Shown: positions 11,200 to 22,954, counted from the first letter of the stretch. The stretch: 64,000 nucleotides of DNA from Membranipora membranacea (GCA_914767715.1 OU612068.1:6510001-6574000); one strand, 5' to 3'. Made by a program: numbers and translations. The notes: generated by a model from the letters alone, not told the origin.

Positions 11200-12440
11200 G
11201 ATAAACTAAAGCTTTCTGAGTTCTAGCTTATAACTCATGACATATATACAGCGTGGTGGTTACACAACCACCCCCACCCCCCCATTCCAACTCCTACCCA
11301 TCCACCCCCTGCAAAGAGAAAACGCTTGTCAAATCAGATCATAATTGAGCCCGGGTATAATTTATTTTTCTATTTTGCTGTGATTCCACTTTGTCTCGAT
11401 TGAACATGGTTTTTTTGTGCTTCCATTAAATGTGTTGCATACTTTTCTGTTGTTTGATGGAAATATATCAAAGTCTCTTCGCACATCTTACAGTAATATT
11501 AAACTGTGCTGACAGTTCACTCAAAAAAATTAGAGCTATAAATCATTGGGTTATCCCTTTTTATTGTTCGCTGACTAAGCTTGCCCTTACTCTGCTACAG
11601 TCAGTCAAGTGATGCTTCACTGTAACAAATAATTTTTTGTCGAGGTTTTATGGAGTTTTCCGACCATACATCAACACCGGTATCTGCGCCATATGGTTGA
11701 ACAATGCGCTGATTGACTGACAGTATGAGCAGGCCCGTAGTTCTTGCAGAGAACGCTCAATAGAGTGGCCTAAAAATGCTATAATCGACTATTTCATATC
11801 AGAATCAGCTGATTTAGGATTTCAATATGCTATTTATATCTTTAAAAGGCTGCAGGGGATTAACCCCAGACTCATACCCCAACCGTCACACCCTCCGGGA
11901 TTTCCGCCTCCCCTATTATCTTTCCTAAACTACAGCCCTGAGAGTGTTTATTTGTGACCAGCAATAGATGAACCCTGCAAAACCAACCTCTCAGATTCAG
12001 CTGCCAACTTTGTAATCTTATCCAGTACTATTATTATGTGTTTCTATTTGCTGTTAACTATGAGAGAAGGCCCAAGGGAGGGGGTGAGGGTTGAGAAGGA
12101 GATTCTGAGAACCATGTCCTGTTAAACGGGCGGAATGTGCAGATTTTAAACCAGGAGACTATATATTTGATATGAGGTCTAAGTGACTAAGAAGCCAAGT
12201 GTGTGAGGATTGGGAGGAATAAACGCACTGATATAGTCTATTATGCCTCAGCGGAATTATGAGGATATTGTTTAGGCTTGGGACGAGCTGGAATCCCAGC
12301 CTATGACTCAGCGCAGCAGCTCCATAGCGCTCTCCATTTACAGCTTTCATGCCAAAGAAATGAGGATGTTGTTTTTTCACACACTGTTATGGCCTGTTAT
12401 GGTGTCGCCATAAACATAATAGTACCCAATCATTATGGTT
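11200..12440. other. no gene recognised
   Basis: Holds the 3' flank of copy 2 (ATTAAA-type signal near 11424) and C-rich low-complexity sequence around 11268-11310. No coding exon with recognisable content was found. Confidence 0.5.
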
Positions 12441-12446
12441 TGGTGG

Positions 12447-12485
12447 CCTTTGTTGAAGTTTGTATGGAAATCAATACCTACCCTA
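12447..12485 (+). promoter_or_regulatory. duplicated upstream module, degraded copy
   Basis: CCTTTGTTGAAG followed by GGAAATCAATACC is a diverged version of the modules at 9663 and 12890. It probably marks the promoter region of a lost gene copy whose exon 1 relic is at 12788. Confidence 0.35.
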
Positions 12486-12787
12486 CTAAATTAGTTATTA
12501 ACCTGATTTTTCTTGCGGCTACAAAAGAGGATCAACGTGACAAGGCTATACCTTAGTCAACCTTGGGAAATCAGTTTTGCGCAAGTCAGCACAGCTATCC
12601 TGATTGCTCTTTGATACTAAATTCTGTGCAGAGATAGACTTTTTGGGAGAGTCACAAGTTCACTGCTGATAACATAGACGCTTTTGTATGAATTTATAAT
12701 ATATATCAGTGCATAAACATATTTTGCCTATAGCAAATAATGTTAGCTATTCCAAGTTCATGTTCACATTTTTTCCGCTCAAATTTA

Positions 12788-12840
12788 TATAGCCCTAGCT
12801 CCTCACCATAAAAACAAAAATAAAGTCATCCAACGGGAAA
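12788..12840 (+). pseudogene. relic of a CD225 first exon
   Basis: AGCCCTAGCTCCTCACCATA and the following bases match the start of exon 1 of copy 3 (CCCTAGCTCCTCGCCATGAC), but the start codon is ATA and the frame is degraded. No matching exon 2 follows before copy 3, so this is the remainder of a deleted duplicate. Confidence 0.6.
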
Positions 12841-12889
12841 TAAAGGTTCTATTCCACTGTTATGGTTACTCAAATATTAGTTTATTCCC

Positions 12890-12935
12890 CTTTGTTGAAG
12901 GCTGAATGGATATCGATATTGGCTTATTGCCATAT
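12890..12935 (+). promoter_or_regulatory. duplicated upstream module, copy b
   Basis: CCCCTTTGTTGAAGGCTGAA plus the ATCGATA block, upstream of copy 3 by about 260-300 bp. See the module at 9663. Confidence 0.4.
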
Positions 12936-13194
12936 ATTTAGTTAATTTTTTGCACACGTGACCTTTCCATGACTTAAAACCTATTCAGCCTCGGGAAAAC
13001 AACATTCGCACTAAATATTTCCAACAGACAGGATATTACTTGGTTAACGAATATTGGAATCATCAATTTTTTTACTCTTTCTACATGGTGAACTGTTGTC
13101 GCTGCTTTATAGATGATTCTGTCTATTGTATTATTGTAATAAAATAATGAGATTAATTTTTTATCTCTTGTCTCTGTAGCCCTAGCTCCTCGCC

Positions 13195-14589
13195 ATGACG
13201 AAGACACAGATTGGTATAACTGATGAGAAGGAGCCTAACAGTCCTAATGCTACTGCTATCATGATGCCATCTATCAACAACAACGTAAGAGTTACTCATA
13301 CAAAACCTGAGATGCCACAACTTGAAAAATAAGCAGAATTCATTGGATCAGGGAGAATTCTCCATGATTGGACGTTCTAATTTTTGCAAGTGAACCATTT
13401 ATACACCTTGCACAAAATTTAGCTGGCAAGAGGTTGGCAGCTTGTTCACAGTTATGGATTAAATAATATGTAGAATCTGCCTTTAGCACTTACCAAGAGG
13501 CTATGATTATATTTATTATCAATGGTTTTTAATTTTAACAATTAGCATAACTTATTAGAAGCAAGTCTTGCAACTTGTTCTGTTGTTTCCCTAAAACTAA
13601 CTATGTCTAGCCTTAATGAACAAACAGACAGATTCCTGCACAAACATTTCGACACAGTAGATTTTATTGTGAAACCAGTCTCTTGTGCCACATCGGATTC
13701 CCCTGGAAAACTGTTTTTTCTCTTCTTATTTCTGTCTGATGATTTATGTTTCAGTTTTCCGACAGGCCAACAACTTGTTGGTATGTGTGGGGAATTATCG
13801 CAACAATATTTTGCGTTTTCCCATTGGGAATTATCGGACTTGTTCATGCTATGATAGCTAAGCACGAGGGAGAGAGAGGTAACTTTGCCGCTCACAGAGC
13901 CAGACTCTATCAGGCTAAGTGCTGGATCTCCTGGTCTATTGCTCTTGGATGTTCCGCAATTCTCGGTCTGACAATCGTGAGTAAACTACTAATAGATATC
14001 TGCTTCTCATGGTTGAATGAAAAGTTCAAATTTTATGTCAATGAGGAAGTGAAGCTCATGTGTCGTAAAATTACCCTGTGGATGTCATGGTTCAGTGTTC
14101 ACGCTGCTGCAAAGGGCACAATAATAGTCTAGATGCTCAGCTGGCTGCAATGCAAGTTAATGGCATCACATTATCAAACACTCTCCACTCACTTTGAGTG
14201 TTTGATAATGTGATGCCACTAACTCACATTGCAGCGGACTGAGCACTTAGACCATAGACAAAACACACATGTGTGTTTTGTCTACGACTTAGACTAACTG
14301 TTCATACTCTTGATTGAAAATAAGGGGGAGATAATGCATCGTAAATTGATCACACTATAGCTTTCCTTATCCAGGGTTCAAAACTGCTCTGGTTTGCAGT
14401 TAAATTTAACTTGATTCTAAGCACTCGTAGTTATCTACGACGCTGGCAAGCCTGCCTTTTTCTTGCGTTGTAGTGGACACACATGACACATCAAATATCA
14501 ATCAGTATATGATTATTCAATTTTTTTCTTTTCTTTTATAGTACGGCATCTGGTTCTACACTTATTGGGATTATTACTACTGGTACTGA
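13195..14589 (+). CDS. CD225/dispanin family two-pass membrane protein (copy 3, subfamily A)
   Basis: Coding exons 13195-13284, 13755-13976 and 14542-14589, phase-0 introns (GTAAGA, GTGAGT; acceptors TTATGTTTCAG and TCTTTTATAG), giving 119 residues. N-terminus MTKTQIGITDEKEP; central 74-codon CD225 module starting FSDRPTTCWYVWG with FCVFPLG in the first membrane segment, so the usual CC pair is reduced to one cysteine; tail with many aromatic residues ending YWY. A TCTGTAG acceptor just before the ATG suggests a 5' UTR intron. AATAAA at 14805. Intron 2 contains nested palindromic elements (14127-14296). Confidence 0.87.
14127..14296. mobile_element. MULE-like hairpin element with TIR TAGTCTAAGTGCTCAG
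   Basis: Long inverted arms (about 60 nt each, identical over GGCATCACATTATCAAACAC) end in TAGTCTAGATGCTCAG and the inverse of TAGTCTAAGTGCTCAG. The same termini are found in the element at 26645-26769. A smaller palindrome is inserted in its right end (14253-14286). Target duplication of the outer element was not resolved. Confidence 0.65.
14245..14294. mobile_element. 34-bp palindrome with 8-bp target duplication (P-like end or footprint)
   Basis: Bases 14253-14286 form a near-perfect palindrome of CATAGACAAAACACACA and its inverse. It is flanked directly by ACTTAGAC at 14245-14252 and 14287-14294. Removing it plus one repeat restores the outer element's terminus, so this is a nested insertion. 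A sister lies at 62965-63006. Confidence 0.8.
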
Positions 14590-14804
14590 AAGAACCTTCA
14601 CCTTGCCACTGATAATCTCAGCATAGTTGTGTCTGCCAATCAAACTGCCTTCTCCATGTTTTACTCTCTGTTTTGATTTGGTAAATTTCTGTAAAATTTA
14701 TTGTAAAATGGAAATTGATTTTTTTCACTCTGTCTATGTCTGATCATCATTTCCTGGTTTCATGATTCATATAGTAACTATTTTCTGATCAAAATTATTT
14801 GTTC

Positions 14805-14810
14805 AATAAA
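14805..14810 (+). terminator. AATAAA polyadenylation signal of copy 3
   Basis: AATAAA about 215 bases after the stop codon of copy 3. Confidence 0.6.
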
Positions 14811-14829
14811 TATATATTTTCATTGCACT

Positions 14830-16120
14830 GAGATGCTGCAACGGGTTTATTTGAGAATTTAGAATTAGTGATCTTCAACCTAGTCATGCATAGTTCAAAC
14901 GATGAATAAGTGCTGACTATGCGGGAATAAAGTTATCTATCCTATGTTGTAAGCCATGATGGCTGAGGAAACAAACTTCCTGTAAGCCAGATAACACAGC
15001 AAGCCGGTCTTAAAAAGGTAAAGGCTACAAAACTTATGTCGATTATTGGTATTGTAGAGTAAATCAACTTCCAAAAGCGGGTAAGCTTCACTGATTTAAT
15101 CGTTTGCTCTCGAAATCACCACCACGTTATCCAGACACTTTTTAAATTGATCTTAAATCAGATACAGGCTGATACTGTTTGGTACCATCAGTAATCCAGA
15201 CTGATGCGATCATACCACTATAATCTTATTCCTACTCAACTGCGTCACAATGACCAAAAAATGAAGACAAAATTTGAGTGACACACCATGCTAGCTTGCA
15301 CCACTTACACCATCAACCTTATCGGCAAACTTGTTTACTCAAGTGATATGTTAACATTGTTATTTCATTAAAGATCTGAAACCTGGAATTTTTAGATATG
15401 GTCAACCGTTGTATATCTCAGTGCCACTTCAATCAGAGCAACTATGAGGTCTTGTAAAAATGTTGAAGCTGCAGCTTCCTGTACAATAATCTCTACAAAA
15501 TCTTTAATTTCTCTTAGCTATAAACAAGGCTGAAAACGCTATTGAAAAAAATTGATAGGTGTGTCTCCCATATTTGGAATTATTGTAATTATGTATTATG
15601 TAATGTACTATAATTCTTGGCGCACCAACACAAAGACTTTATTGTGTAAAAACTGCAGCCACACCCTTGAGATTGAGCAATATGTCGCTGACTGATTCCA
15701 ATAACTATTACTGTGACCTGAGAAAGCTGCTCAAATATCACACCAATAAATGTAGTGTGGTCGATGCTTTATTTGAGATATCCCACATCGATTAAATATT
15801 TACAATACTTACACTAAAGCTGCCTCTCTCATCAACATAAGACCATCACAAGCTAATACTTCCTGGTAGGCAAATCAATACTATTGAGAGAGAAGACGAT
15901 TTTAAGCTATTTGAATGATATTATACGAAAAATTGCATTTTTTTTATCAGTTGATGCTAAGCTATTTTTCATAAGGACACTAAGTCACCAGCAATACAGC
16001 TGTTGACATGACAGATACTGGGACTAAACAGATAAGACTGACACTGCAACTGCCATTGCACTCAACTTAGAAAATACAGGACATTTTTGATATAGACGTG
16101 TGGAGATTAATCTCCCTATT
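14830..16120. other. no gene recognised
   Basis: AT-rich spacer without convincing exons or repeats. Confidence 0.5.
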
Positions 16121-16175
16121 CTAACAGAACCTTTGAGTTCATGAAACATTCGCCCACACTGACATCAAGCTCAGC

Positions 16176-16544
16176 ATGCCACAGCATATTGTGATCACGA
16201 ACCAAAGACCAGACTTAATTGTTTGGTCTGACAAAGAAAAAGCACTAATACTGATGGAATTGACGGTGCCTTGGGAAGAAAATCTCTCATATGCGCATGA
16301 GAGAAAACTGACAAGATACGAAGATCTGGTCACACAATGCCAAGACAAAGGTTGGAATTGCGAATTATTCGCAGTGGAAGTTGGCTGCCGTGGATTCATG
16401 GCTAGATCAGCTACCAAATTTCTGACTAGAGTTGGGCTTTCAGGAAGAGCACTCAAACAAGCCACAAAAAGCATAGTACATGAGGCAGAAAGCGCATCTG
16501 CATGGATATGGCAACAGCACTGTGTGAAGACAAAAGCTAAGTAA
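16176..16544 (+). CDS. retroelement-type protein fragment, possible nuclease-like domain
   Basis: A 122-residue ORF with RPDLIVWSD, an ELTVPWEE motif, an AHERK segment, VEVGCRGF and a C-terminal tryptophan-rich end (SAWIWQQ). Proteins of this pattern recur in invertebrate genomes at the end of retroelement-related ORFs. The spacing D...ELT is reminiscent of a PD-(D/E)XK-type nuclease core, but with threonine where lysine is usual. It lacks an upstream RT in frame, so it is probably a fragment of a transposon rather than a host gene. Function is inference. Confidence 0.5.
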   Translation: MPQHIVITNQRPDLIVWSDKEKALILMELTVPWEENLSYAHERKLTRYEDLVTQCQDKGWNCELFAVEVGCRGFMARSATKFLTRVGLSGRALKQATKSIVHEAESASAWIWQQHCVKTKAK

Positions 16545-16779
16545 TCCTATTACTTGTAAGCTGGGGTTTAACACACTCACTTTGTTTTGTGGAGTTGGCC
16601 AGCATTTAATTCCTTTTGTTATAATCCTTGTAAAGATTAGAATGAGGGGATTAAGTGATGATAAGCAAATTGCCTGGGGTAGAAGGCTAAGCAAGATTAT
16701 GCCTTTAATACTCAAATTAAAGTAGTTTAATCTCTGCAGAGTGAAAATCAAAGTGAGTCTGAGTTAGATCTAAGGTTTT

Positions 16780-17280
16780 ACAAACATAGGATTAAAAGCT
16801 TGGCCCTCGTACAAAAGGCAGGCAGAGCGAGACAGGAAATCACAGTCAGCCCACTGGCTGTAGCGCAAACAAGTCATCTCTCTGACTTGTGTATGAGTTG
16901 TACTATGCTCAATGTGGTGAATTTGAGTAGTGAGCGAGTGGCACGAGGGGCGGGTGCCTTGACGATAGCGACTTTGCGCCGATGAGTTGATGGAAAGCAA
17001 ACCTCCCTGCACTGGTTTGGCTTAGAGTATAAGCATGAGAGTGATGGGGCGAACATTGTTGCACTGAAACAATGAAGAGTTGGCAGCCTCCCTGGTTGCG
17101 CAACAGAGTAAACACACCAATTATGTCAAACCACCGAAACTTACAAAATGCACTGAGGGATCGATGAGATTGATTGAGATGCTCAGCAACACACAGGGGT
17201 GGCTTCATGCTGCTGGGGCTGGCCATGAGGAGGTTGTACTAGAGAAGGCCTCGAAACAGCGTTTGACTCATGGTTTCTAG
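16780..17280 (+). pseudogene. remnant of the same transposon class, downstream part
   Basis: Stop-interrupted open segments on both strands follow the ORF at 16176. The longest + piece (17080-17280) contains RLIEMLSNTQGWLHAAGAGH. Relative G+C richness and lack of splice context suggest transposon-derived rather than host sequence. Identity is uncertain. Confidence 0.35.
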
Positions 17281-17585
17281 CTGAAGACCTGTGTGTTGTG
17301 CAGTGGTACGCGCACCACTGTATGTTGTATCTATCATGTGTATAACCATGATCGTTAGAGTCAGTTTTGTATAAGTGCCAAACATGAACTCGTATAATTA
17401 GTAAAATACTACTCGGGACGTCACACCAAATTCCTTGAGATGGTACTCATGTTAAGTGAACTAGTTCACTCTCTATCGATAGAGATATACATTCAATAGC
17501 ATATCACATGATCAGTGTGACATTCAGCAGCTCTTTTCTCAACACGATAGGCCTATATAATTCTGTCTGATGATTTGCATTTCAG

Positions 17586-17801
17586 TTTGTTGACAGGCCA
17601 ACAACATGCTGGTACGCGTGGGGAATTATCTCGACTATCTTCTGTTGTTTCCCATGTGGAGTTATCAGACTTGTTCATGCTATGATAGCTTAGCATAAGG
17701 GAGAGAGAGGTAACTTTGACGCTCACAGAACCAGGCTTTATCAGGCTAAGTGCTGGATCTATTGGTCTATAATTCTGGGATTCCTTTTAGTGGTTGGAAC
17801 T
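17586..17801 (+). pseudogene. CD225 exon 2 with in-frame stop (copy 4, subfamily A)
   Basis: A CD225 exon between a TTTCAG acceptor and GTAAGT donor, 72 codons, starting FVDRPTTCWYAWG. A TAG at 17691-17693 replaces the lysine codon of the usual AKHEG motif, and the loop has further changes (FDAH). No first or last exon was found around it. It is followed within about 70 bp by a U2-headed SINE. A dead copy. Confidence 0.85.
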
Positions 17802-17871
17802 GTAAGTACGAAAGATACTCATTGCCTTTTCTAAGTATACTATAATGAGTAAGTGTCTTTACATCTAAGAG

Positions 17872-18104
17872 CATCATTTATCGGCCTATTGGCTAAGGTC
17901 ACAGTGTCACTGCCAATGGCTGAATAGTGCCTGTTTCAGTTTCTGGCAGCCTGCTGCACACTTACGATTAGGAGGTCCACCATGGCCTCACCAGCTCTAG
18001 GATGCATTCTAGTTTTCTAGGATGTATCACACTCTAAGTACGAGGACTTCGGGCAACTTGCGTCCCTCTTTAGGGGCAGCCCACCCTCTGTTTTGTCATA
18101 AACT
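17872..18104 (+). mobile_element. U2 snRNA-headed SINE, copy A
   Basis: Starts with TCGGCCTATTGGCTAAGGTC, closely matching the 5' end of U2 snRNA, and continues with a non-U2 body of about 200 bp shared with copies at 51826-52047 and 61726-61950, ending GTTTTGTCATAAAC. The first few head bases are diverged here and no clear target duplication is visible, so this is probably the oldest of the three. Confidence 0.8.
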
Positions 18105-19400
18105 ATCACTATTCACCTCTGACTTCTAACTCCTTGAATTCTGTAACTCATTGATTTCTGCGAGGTTCTAAATTGACTAACATAAAAATCATTGTGCAGC
18201 TCAAGTGAAAATTTATATTTTATTTGTAATGCATGATCATCAGCAGATGTTCTCCCTGATGTGCAAAAAAACCAAAACCAAAAATAAATCAAGGGAAGAG
18301 GGACCGATAATAATACAAACTCAACCCAATGAAAGCTATTATGATTTGACAAAACCAATTTAAATGTAATTCACATTTAAATAAACTGGTAATAAGACTT
18401 CAATGCAGAACATTGATGGAAAAGAAGCAGAGGGAGGGTGACAAAAAATATAAAACCTGCCAAAATAAACTGACCATTCCTTGCTGAAGGTAAAACTGAG
18501 CCCTGATAGTGAAACATACCAGTCACAGTTTTGATTTGACTGATTGTAATCAGTGTTTTGTCACAAGCCATGTCAGCAAAATGTTGAAGCGCTTGCAACA
18601 TTATTTTTATCATCTTCATCGCAGACTAATAAGACTTACATCTAGTCAGCAGAATTACAATCATGACTCAATAACGGAAATTTTTTTTAATTCTCTGGAC
18701 AGATAAATATTGCATCATTGCGTGTATCCCACGTAATTCCAACATGACTCAGTGATAACGTATTAGTTGTATTGCATTGTGGCCGTTACAGCAAGAACCA
18801 AAAGCTGTGAGCACCCTCTGCTGTTCCCAATCCATGCTATAAAAGAGCCGAAGGAGGACAGTGATGCTGTTTGATAAAAAGGCATGCTATACCGTTTTAA
18901 CGTGTTGCCAGATCAAATTATGTTCATATTTGTCATAATGTTAACTTCCTCATAAACGTGACTAAGAGATGATTCCCTCTGACAGGACAGGGGGGGGGGG
19001 GGGGCGTTGGGCGATGGGCAAAAGTCTGGAGGGCTCAGACTAGGTCCAGGATTGTTTTTCCCAAAAGATATTGACATAAAATGATAAAATATAAACAATT
19101 ACAGGAATATTGTCTGTTGAATCATTTTTTGCTCTATACTATAGTATGGTATTATAGATAGTATAGTAGTACAGAAAACTAAAATTGAGTCACGAGGCAG
19201 GTGTATAGCAGTTGCGCAACACATTCTGATTGATCTACTATGTACCCACCGTTAGAAATAAGTCATTGCCATTAGTCTATTCAACTATACAATCTACGTT
19301 TACATTGAATTATTATTAGCTCACGCATCATCGATGAATCATGCTTATTCCTGGAAAACCCTATTATTATCGATTCAGCCTATCAAAATCGCACAAACAT
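18105..19400. other. duplicated upstream region of copy 5
   Basis: Parts of this region (18520-18610, 18640-18800 and 18790-18920) recur at 20930-21000, 22140-22270, 23390-23440 and 24170-24290, showing that the block upstream of copies 5 and 6 was duplicated and then broken by insertions. A 14-G run lies near 18990. No coding exon seen. Confidence 0.55.
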
Positions 19401-19408
19401 CATTTGGG

Positions 19409-19418
19409 TATTTATAAA
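19409..19418 (+). promoter_or_regulatory. TATA box of copy 5
   Basis: TATTTATAAA lies 60-70 bp before the ATG of copy 5, in a block (ATTCAGCCTATCAAAA, CATCATTTGGGTATTTATA) that is conserved before copy 6. The spacing predicts a 5' UTR of about 35-40 nt without intron, unlike copies 1-3. Confidence 0.6.
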
Positions 19419-19477
19419 CAAGGAAATCTTCCCTGGCATTCATTTCTAACTAGTGAAGAGTATACACCAGCCACAAG

Positions 19478-20505
19478 ATGACGAAAACACAAGTCAATAT
19501 CACGACCAAGTCACCAGAATATACAGCTCTGGATATGAAGGATGCATCTACATCACAGGTAAGAATTTCTATTCTATTTACTCACAGCAGCAATGCTGCT
19601 ATTGTAGTCTTAGAACCTGAATTCTAGGAGTAACAGGGGAGCCTGATAAGCCAACCTTGTTACTCTTTGTTGAAAAAAGTGAGTGAGTTGATGGCAATGG
19701 CACATTGGTTGAAGTTGTGTACTAACGTCTGTGCCTCTCACAGCAACGTAGACGTTTCATATGATTCACATATGAAAAAATGGACAGTCTGTGGTAAATG
19801 ACAGGTGACAGCATTTGGGTAGATAATTCAGGCAGTACATGTGAATCGTATCGACTCAAACTTCGTATGGTATGATCTTTATCGTGACACTCAAAATATC
19901 TGATTGTCAGTCAGTCGTTTACAGTTTCTGTTTACCTTTTTTCAGCCTCAAATACGCAGCACGACATGTTGGTATGTGTGGGGAATTCTCGCGACCATCT
20001 TCTGCTGTTTCCCATGTGGAGTTATCGGACTTGTTCATGCTATGATAGCTAAGCATGAGGGAGAGAGAGGTAACTTTGCCGCTCACAGAAGGAGACTTTA
20101 TCAGGCTAAGTGCTGGACATCCTGGTCTATAACACTGGGACTACTGGTAGTGCTCGGAGTTGTAAGTATTTAGCTGAATTTCATTTTAACTGAACCCTCT
20201 ATAAACCAGCTTCATATCCTTCCGTTTTGTGTCTGCCTGAAAGAAAGGAAGATGTTTTCCATTGGGCCACGAGGTTGTGGTGCTTATGAAAAGGTCTTTG
20301 GCTTGGATATACTTTTTCAATTATTTGATTTGTTTCCCTTTGTTTTTTGCAGATTATTTTCTTCTTGACTTGCGTTGGGTTTAGGAGATACAGCTATGAT
20401 GACGATTTTTATAATAATGATTACTGGTACGGTTACGGAAACGTTACTGACTCATACAACTCTACACACGACTACTACCCTGAGCCCGTCATGATCGTCA
20501 ACTAA
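19478..20505 (+). CDS. CD225/dispanin family two-pass membrane protein (copy 5, subfamily A, long tail)
   Basis: Coding exons 19478-19558, 19946-20161 and 20353-20505, phase-0 introns, giving 149 residues. N-terminus MTKTQVNITTKSPEY. The CD225 exon is 72 codons (IRSTTCWYVWG, CCFPCG, KHEGERGNF, AKCW). The last exon adds a 50-residue tail: hydrophobic start extending the second membrane segment, then an acidic and tyrosine-rich stretch with two N-glycosylation sequons (NVT, NST) and the end EPVMIVN. In the usual dispanin topology the C-terminus faces outside, which fits the sequons (inference). Copy 6 is its closest relative. AATAAA at 20793. Confidence 0.88.
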
Positions 20506-20792
20506 ATCTTACCTAGACAAATCCTTCATTATTTACCTCAGTCATCAAACCCTGTGTGTGATATGTAAATATATATGTAACCATATTTTATCACATGTCT
20601 GCCATGACTAATATATCCTCAATTGCGCCATTTTTATGATAGTGAGTCTCTTTTTCTACTGACCTCTTACAACTTCTGCATCATATGATGCGGTGTTTGA
20701 AGTATCTCAAATTTCAGATCTACTCTTGTTTTATCTTGTATCTATATTCCTGACACATTTTTAGTGTATGACGTAGTGTAGCAGTTTGAGAT

Positions 20793-20798
20793 AATAAA
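20793..20798 (+). terminator. AATAAA polyadenylation signal of copy 5
   Basis: AATAAA in GAGATAATAAAC, about 290 bases past the stop; the equivalent ATAATAAA is kept after copy 6. Confidence 0.6.
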
Positions 20799-20929
20799 CC
20801 ATAGTTTTGTCTATATAATAAACTTATGTCAAGCCGAGAATTTTTGAAAAGCTGAGAATTTTTAAAGAGCTGACACTGTGTGGATAATCAAAGTAAAGGA
20901 AACAACAAATAAAATCACAGAATTGAATT

Positions 20930-22360
20930 GACTGATAGTTATCTGTGTTTTATCACCAGTCTAGCTAATTGTCACAAAAATGTTGAAGCGCTTGCAACTG
21001 TCAGGCTGGTAAGGTGGGCTTTTAGTTTTACGTCGTTAGTAAATACTAATTTTCTCAGGTTCCTAGCAGGGGTAATATCTCAAAATACAATGTAATAATA
21101 AGCGTTAAATTCTATGATCAATTAATACTATTCAACTGTAGTTGCTCAAGATAGTTTAACTTAGGGAATTCCCTTTCTCAATATTACAAGGGAACTTCAC
21201 TGGGAAACCCTATTGTAACTTCCTTGTTATGACGTGGTTAGGAAAGTTTACAAGAATGCGACAAATTATGTATGATCTGTCTATGTTTATGTCTACACAC
21301 TATGTTAATAAACCAGATTAAGATCTTAATTAGTCTATTATGTCAATAATCAAGTGCTTTGTTCAACGAAAGGCAACCCAAAAATAGACTTCGTTCTACC
21401 GTTCACAGTTCTACGTTACGTAACGATGTAATCACAGACCGATGGCATGTCTAGACATGCTCAGCCGATCTCACACTGCTACACAGGCCTATGAGTTAGT
21501 ACTCGATGGTCTAGTGAGTCATAGTGGGGTAATAAATCAGGTGCCTAGATTGACCAATGAACTCCCTCAGTTCAATCGATTGACCAATCATATTTAATGG
21601 GCGTGTTAACAAATGACCGGATTTGATGTCATATTAAATCCGGGTCTTTGTCACTTAGAATCTTCACCAAATAAAATTTCATTCTTCTGTAAAATTGATT
21701 TTCCTATGCTATACTATGGATGTCATGTCAGGACAGCTTCCATTTCCAAGTGATACAGCTATTACCTTCCATATTTTCACTACAGCACCACTCCTATCTT
21801 TGTAGTTATGGTCTTTTTTATCATAAATAGGAGGATGTGATTTTACTACAGATATTATCAGATATTACATTTTGCTAGCTCAGCAGACCAAGGCTAAATA
21901 AATTAAACATCTCTGAGTAAGCCATGGAATAACACAAGCATGCTTTTAGCGCATGCACAGTTTATAAACCATTAATTTGCACATGTGCCGTCCATAATAA
22001 TCATAATTCAATTGATAAATACAGTGCCTATAAGGCTGCTGCTTACCTACACTAATAAATATCAGTATAATAACTATGGTATTTGTCAGGAGTTACAAAA
22101 ATGCTCCTGACACAACATTATTCCTATCATATTCATCGATACACTAGTCAGTGGAATTACAATCATGACTCAATATCAAATTTTTTATTACTCAGGATCC
22201 GATAAGTATTCCATCATTGTTGGTAATATGTATCCCATGTAATTCCAAGGATAAATGGCTTAGTCATAACCATGGACTTAACATATACTCCCTTATACCA
22301 ATGTTTATAATCTTTGCTTATATCTAATATATAAAGTTTTGGCTTATTAATAACCCTGTG
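20930..22360. other. broken duplicate of the copy 5 upstream block, no gene
   Basis: Begins with sequence like 18530-18600 (TGTTGAAGCGCTTGCAAC) and later resembles 18655-18760 (GAATTACAATCATGACTCAA at 22155). The segment between is unrelated AT-rich DNA, so the duplicate was split by insertions. No coding potential recognised. Confidence 0.45.
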
Positions 22361-22369
22361 TATTAGACT

Positions 22370-22760
22370 GCAGCTAAGGATTCATTCAAAAAATTTTGAT
22401 TTCTCTCAAAGAATTTAATGATTTGATATAGTTTTTGTTTAATCTTTCAGACATTGGATTTGAAATTCAAATTTTTATCCAAGGTTACTCCTAAATATTC
22501 AATTTCTTTGACTGCTTGAAATACATGCCTTGGAAAATAAGTTTTAGAAAATTGGAGGAATGATAATTGGAGATAACATCTGTCTTTGATGCATTGAGTA
22601 ACAAGAAACTAAGGATAATGAATGTTCCATATTTTTTATTGATATAGGATTTGATCATTTCCACTGAATATCATGAGACAATCATCAGCAAACGATTACA
22701 ATTTTATCGTGTAAAGCTTTGAATATTGGCACCATTACTTTATTTCTCTAATGAATGTAT
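22370..22760 (-). pseudogene. LINE/RT remnant on the minus strand
   Basis: Reverse-strand reading contains an FADD catalytic box near 22690 and, downstream of it in the same direction, EYLGVTLDKNLNF near 22490, the order expected in a reverse transcriptase. Stops and frame changes interrupt it. Confidence 0.55.
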
Positions 22761-22954
22761 TAAAAAAGACATCCTAAGAATCTAGGACCGCTGTTTAAAA
22801 ATCCTATATCTAAATTGTCCAAAAATTAAGCCAAAGAAACAATACTCGTTTTATCACTAAACAATCCCATTATATATACCTTCAAACATTTTTAAACTGA
22901 TAGATAAATAGTAGATGCCAGCCTTATTCCTGATATATTTTTAAGCGATACGAG

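Noticed and set aside
13542-13895. 117-codon minus-strand ORF over copy 3
   Set aside because: Antisense of the CD225 exon; similar antisense frames arise over copy 1 because the exon is conserved.
17872-18104. Functional U2 snRNA gene
   Set aside because: Only the first 30 or so bases resemble U2. The branch-site pairing region, Sm site and 3' stem-loops are missing.
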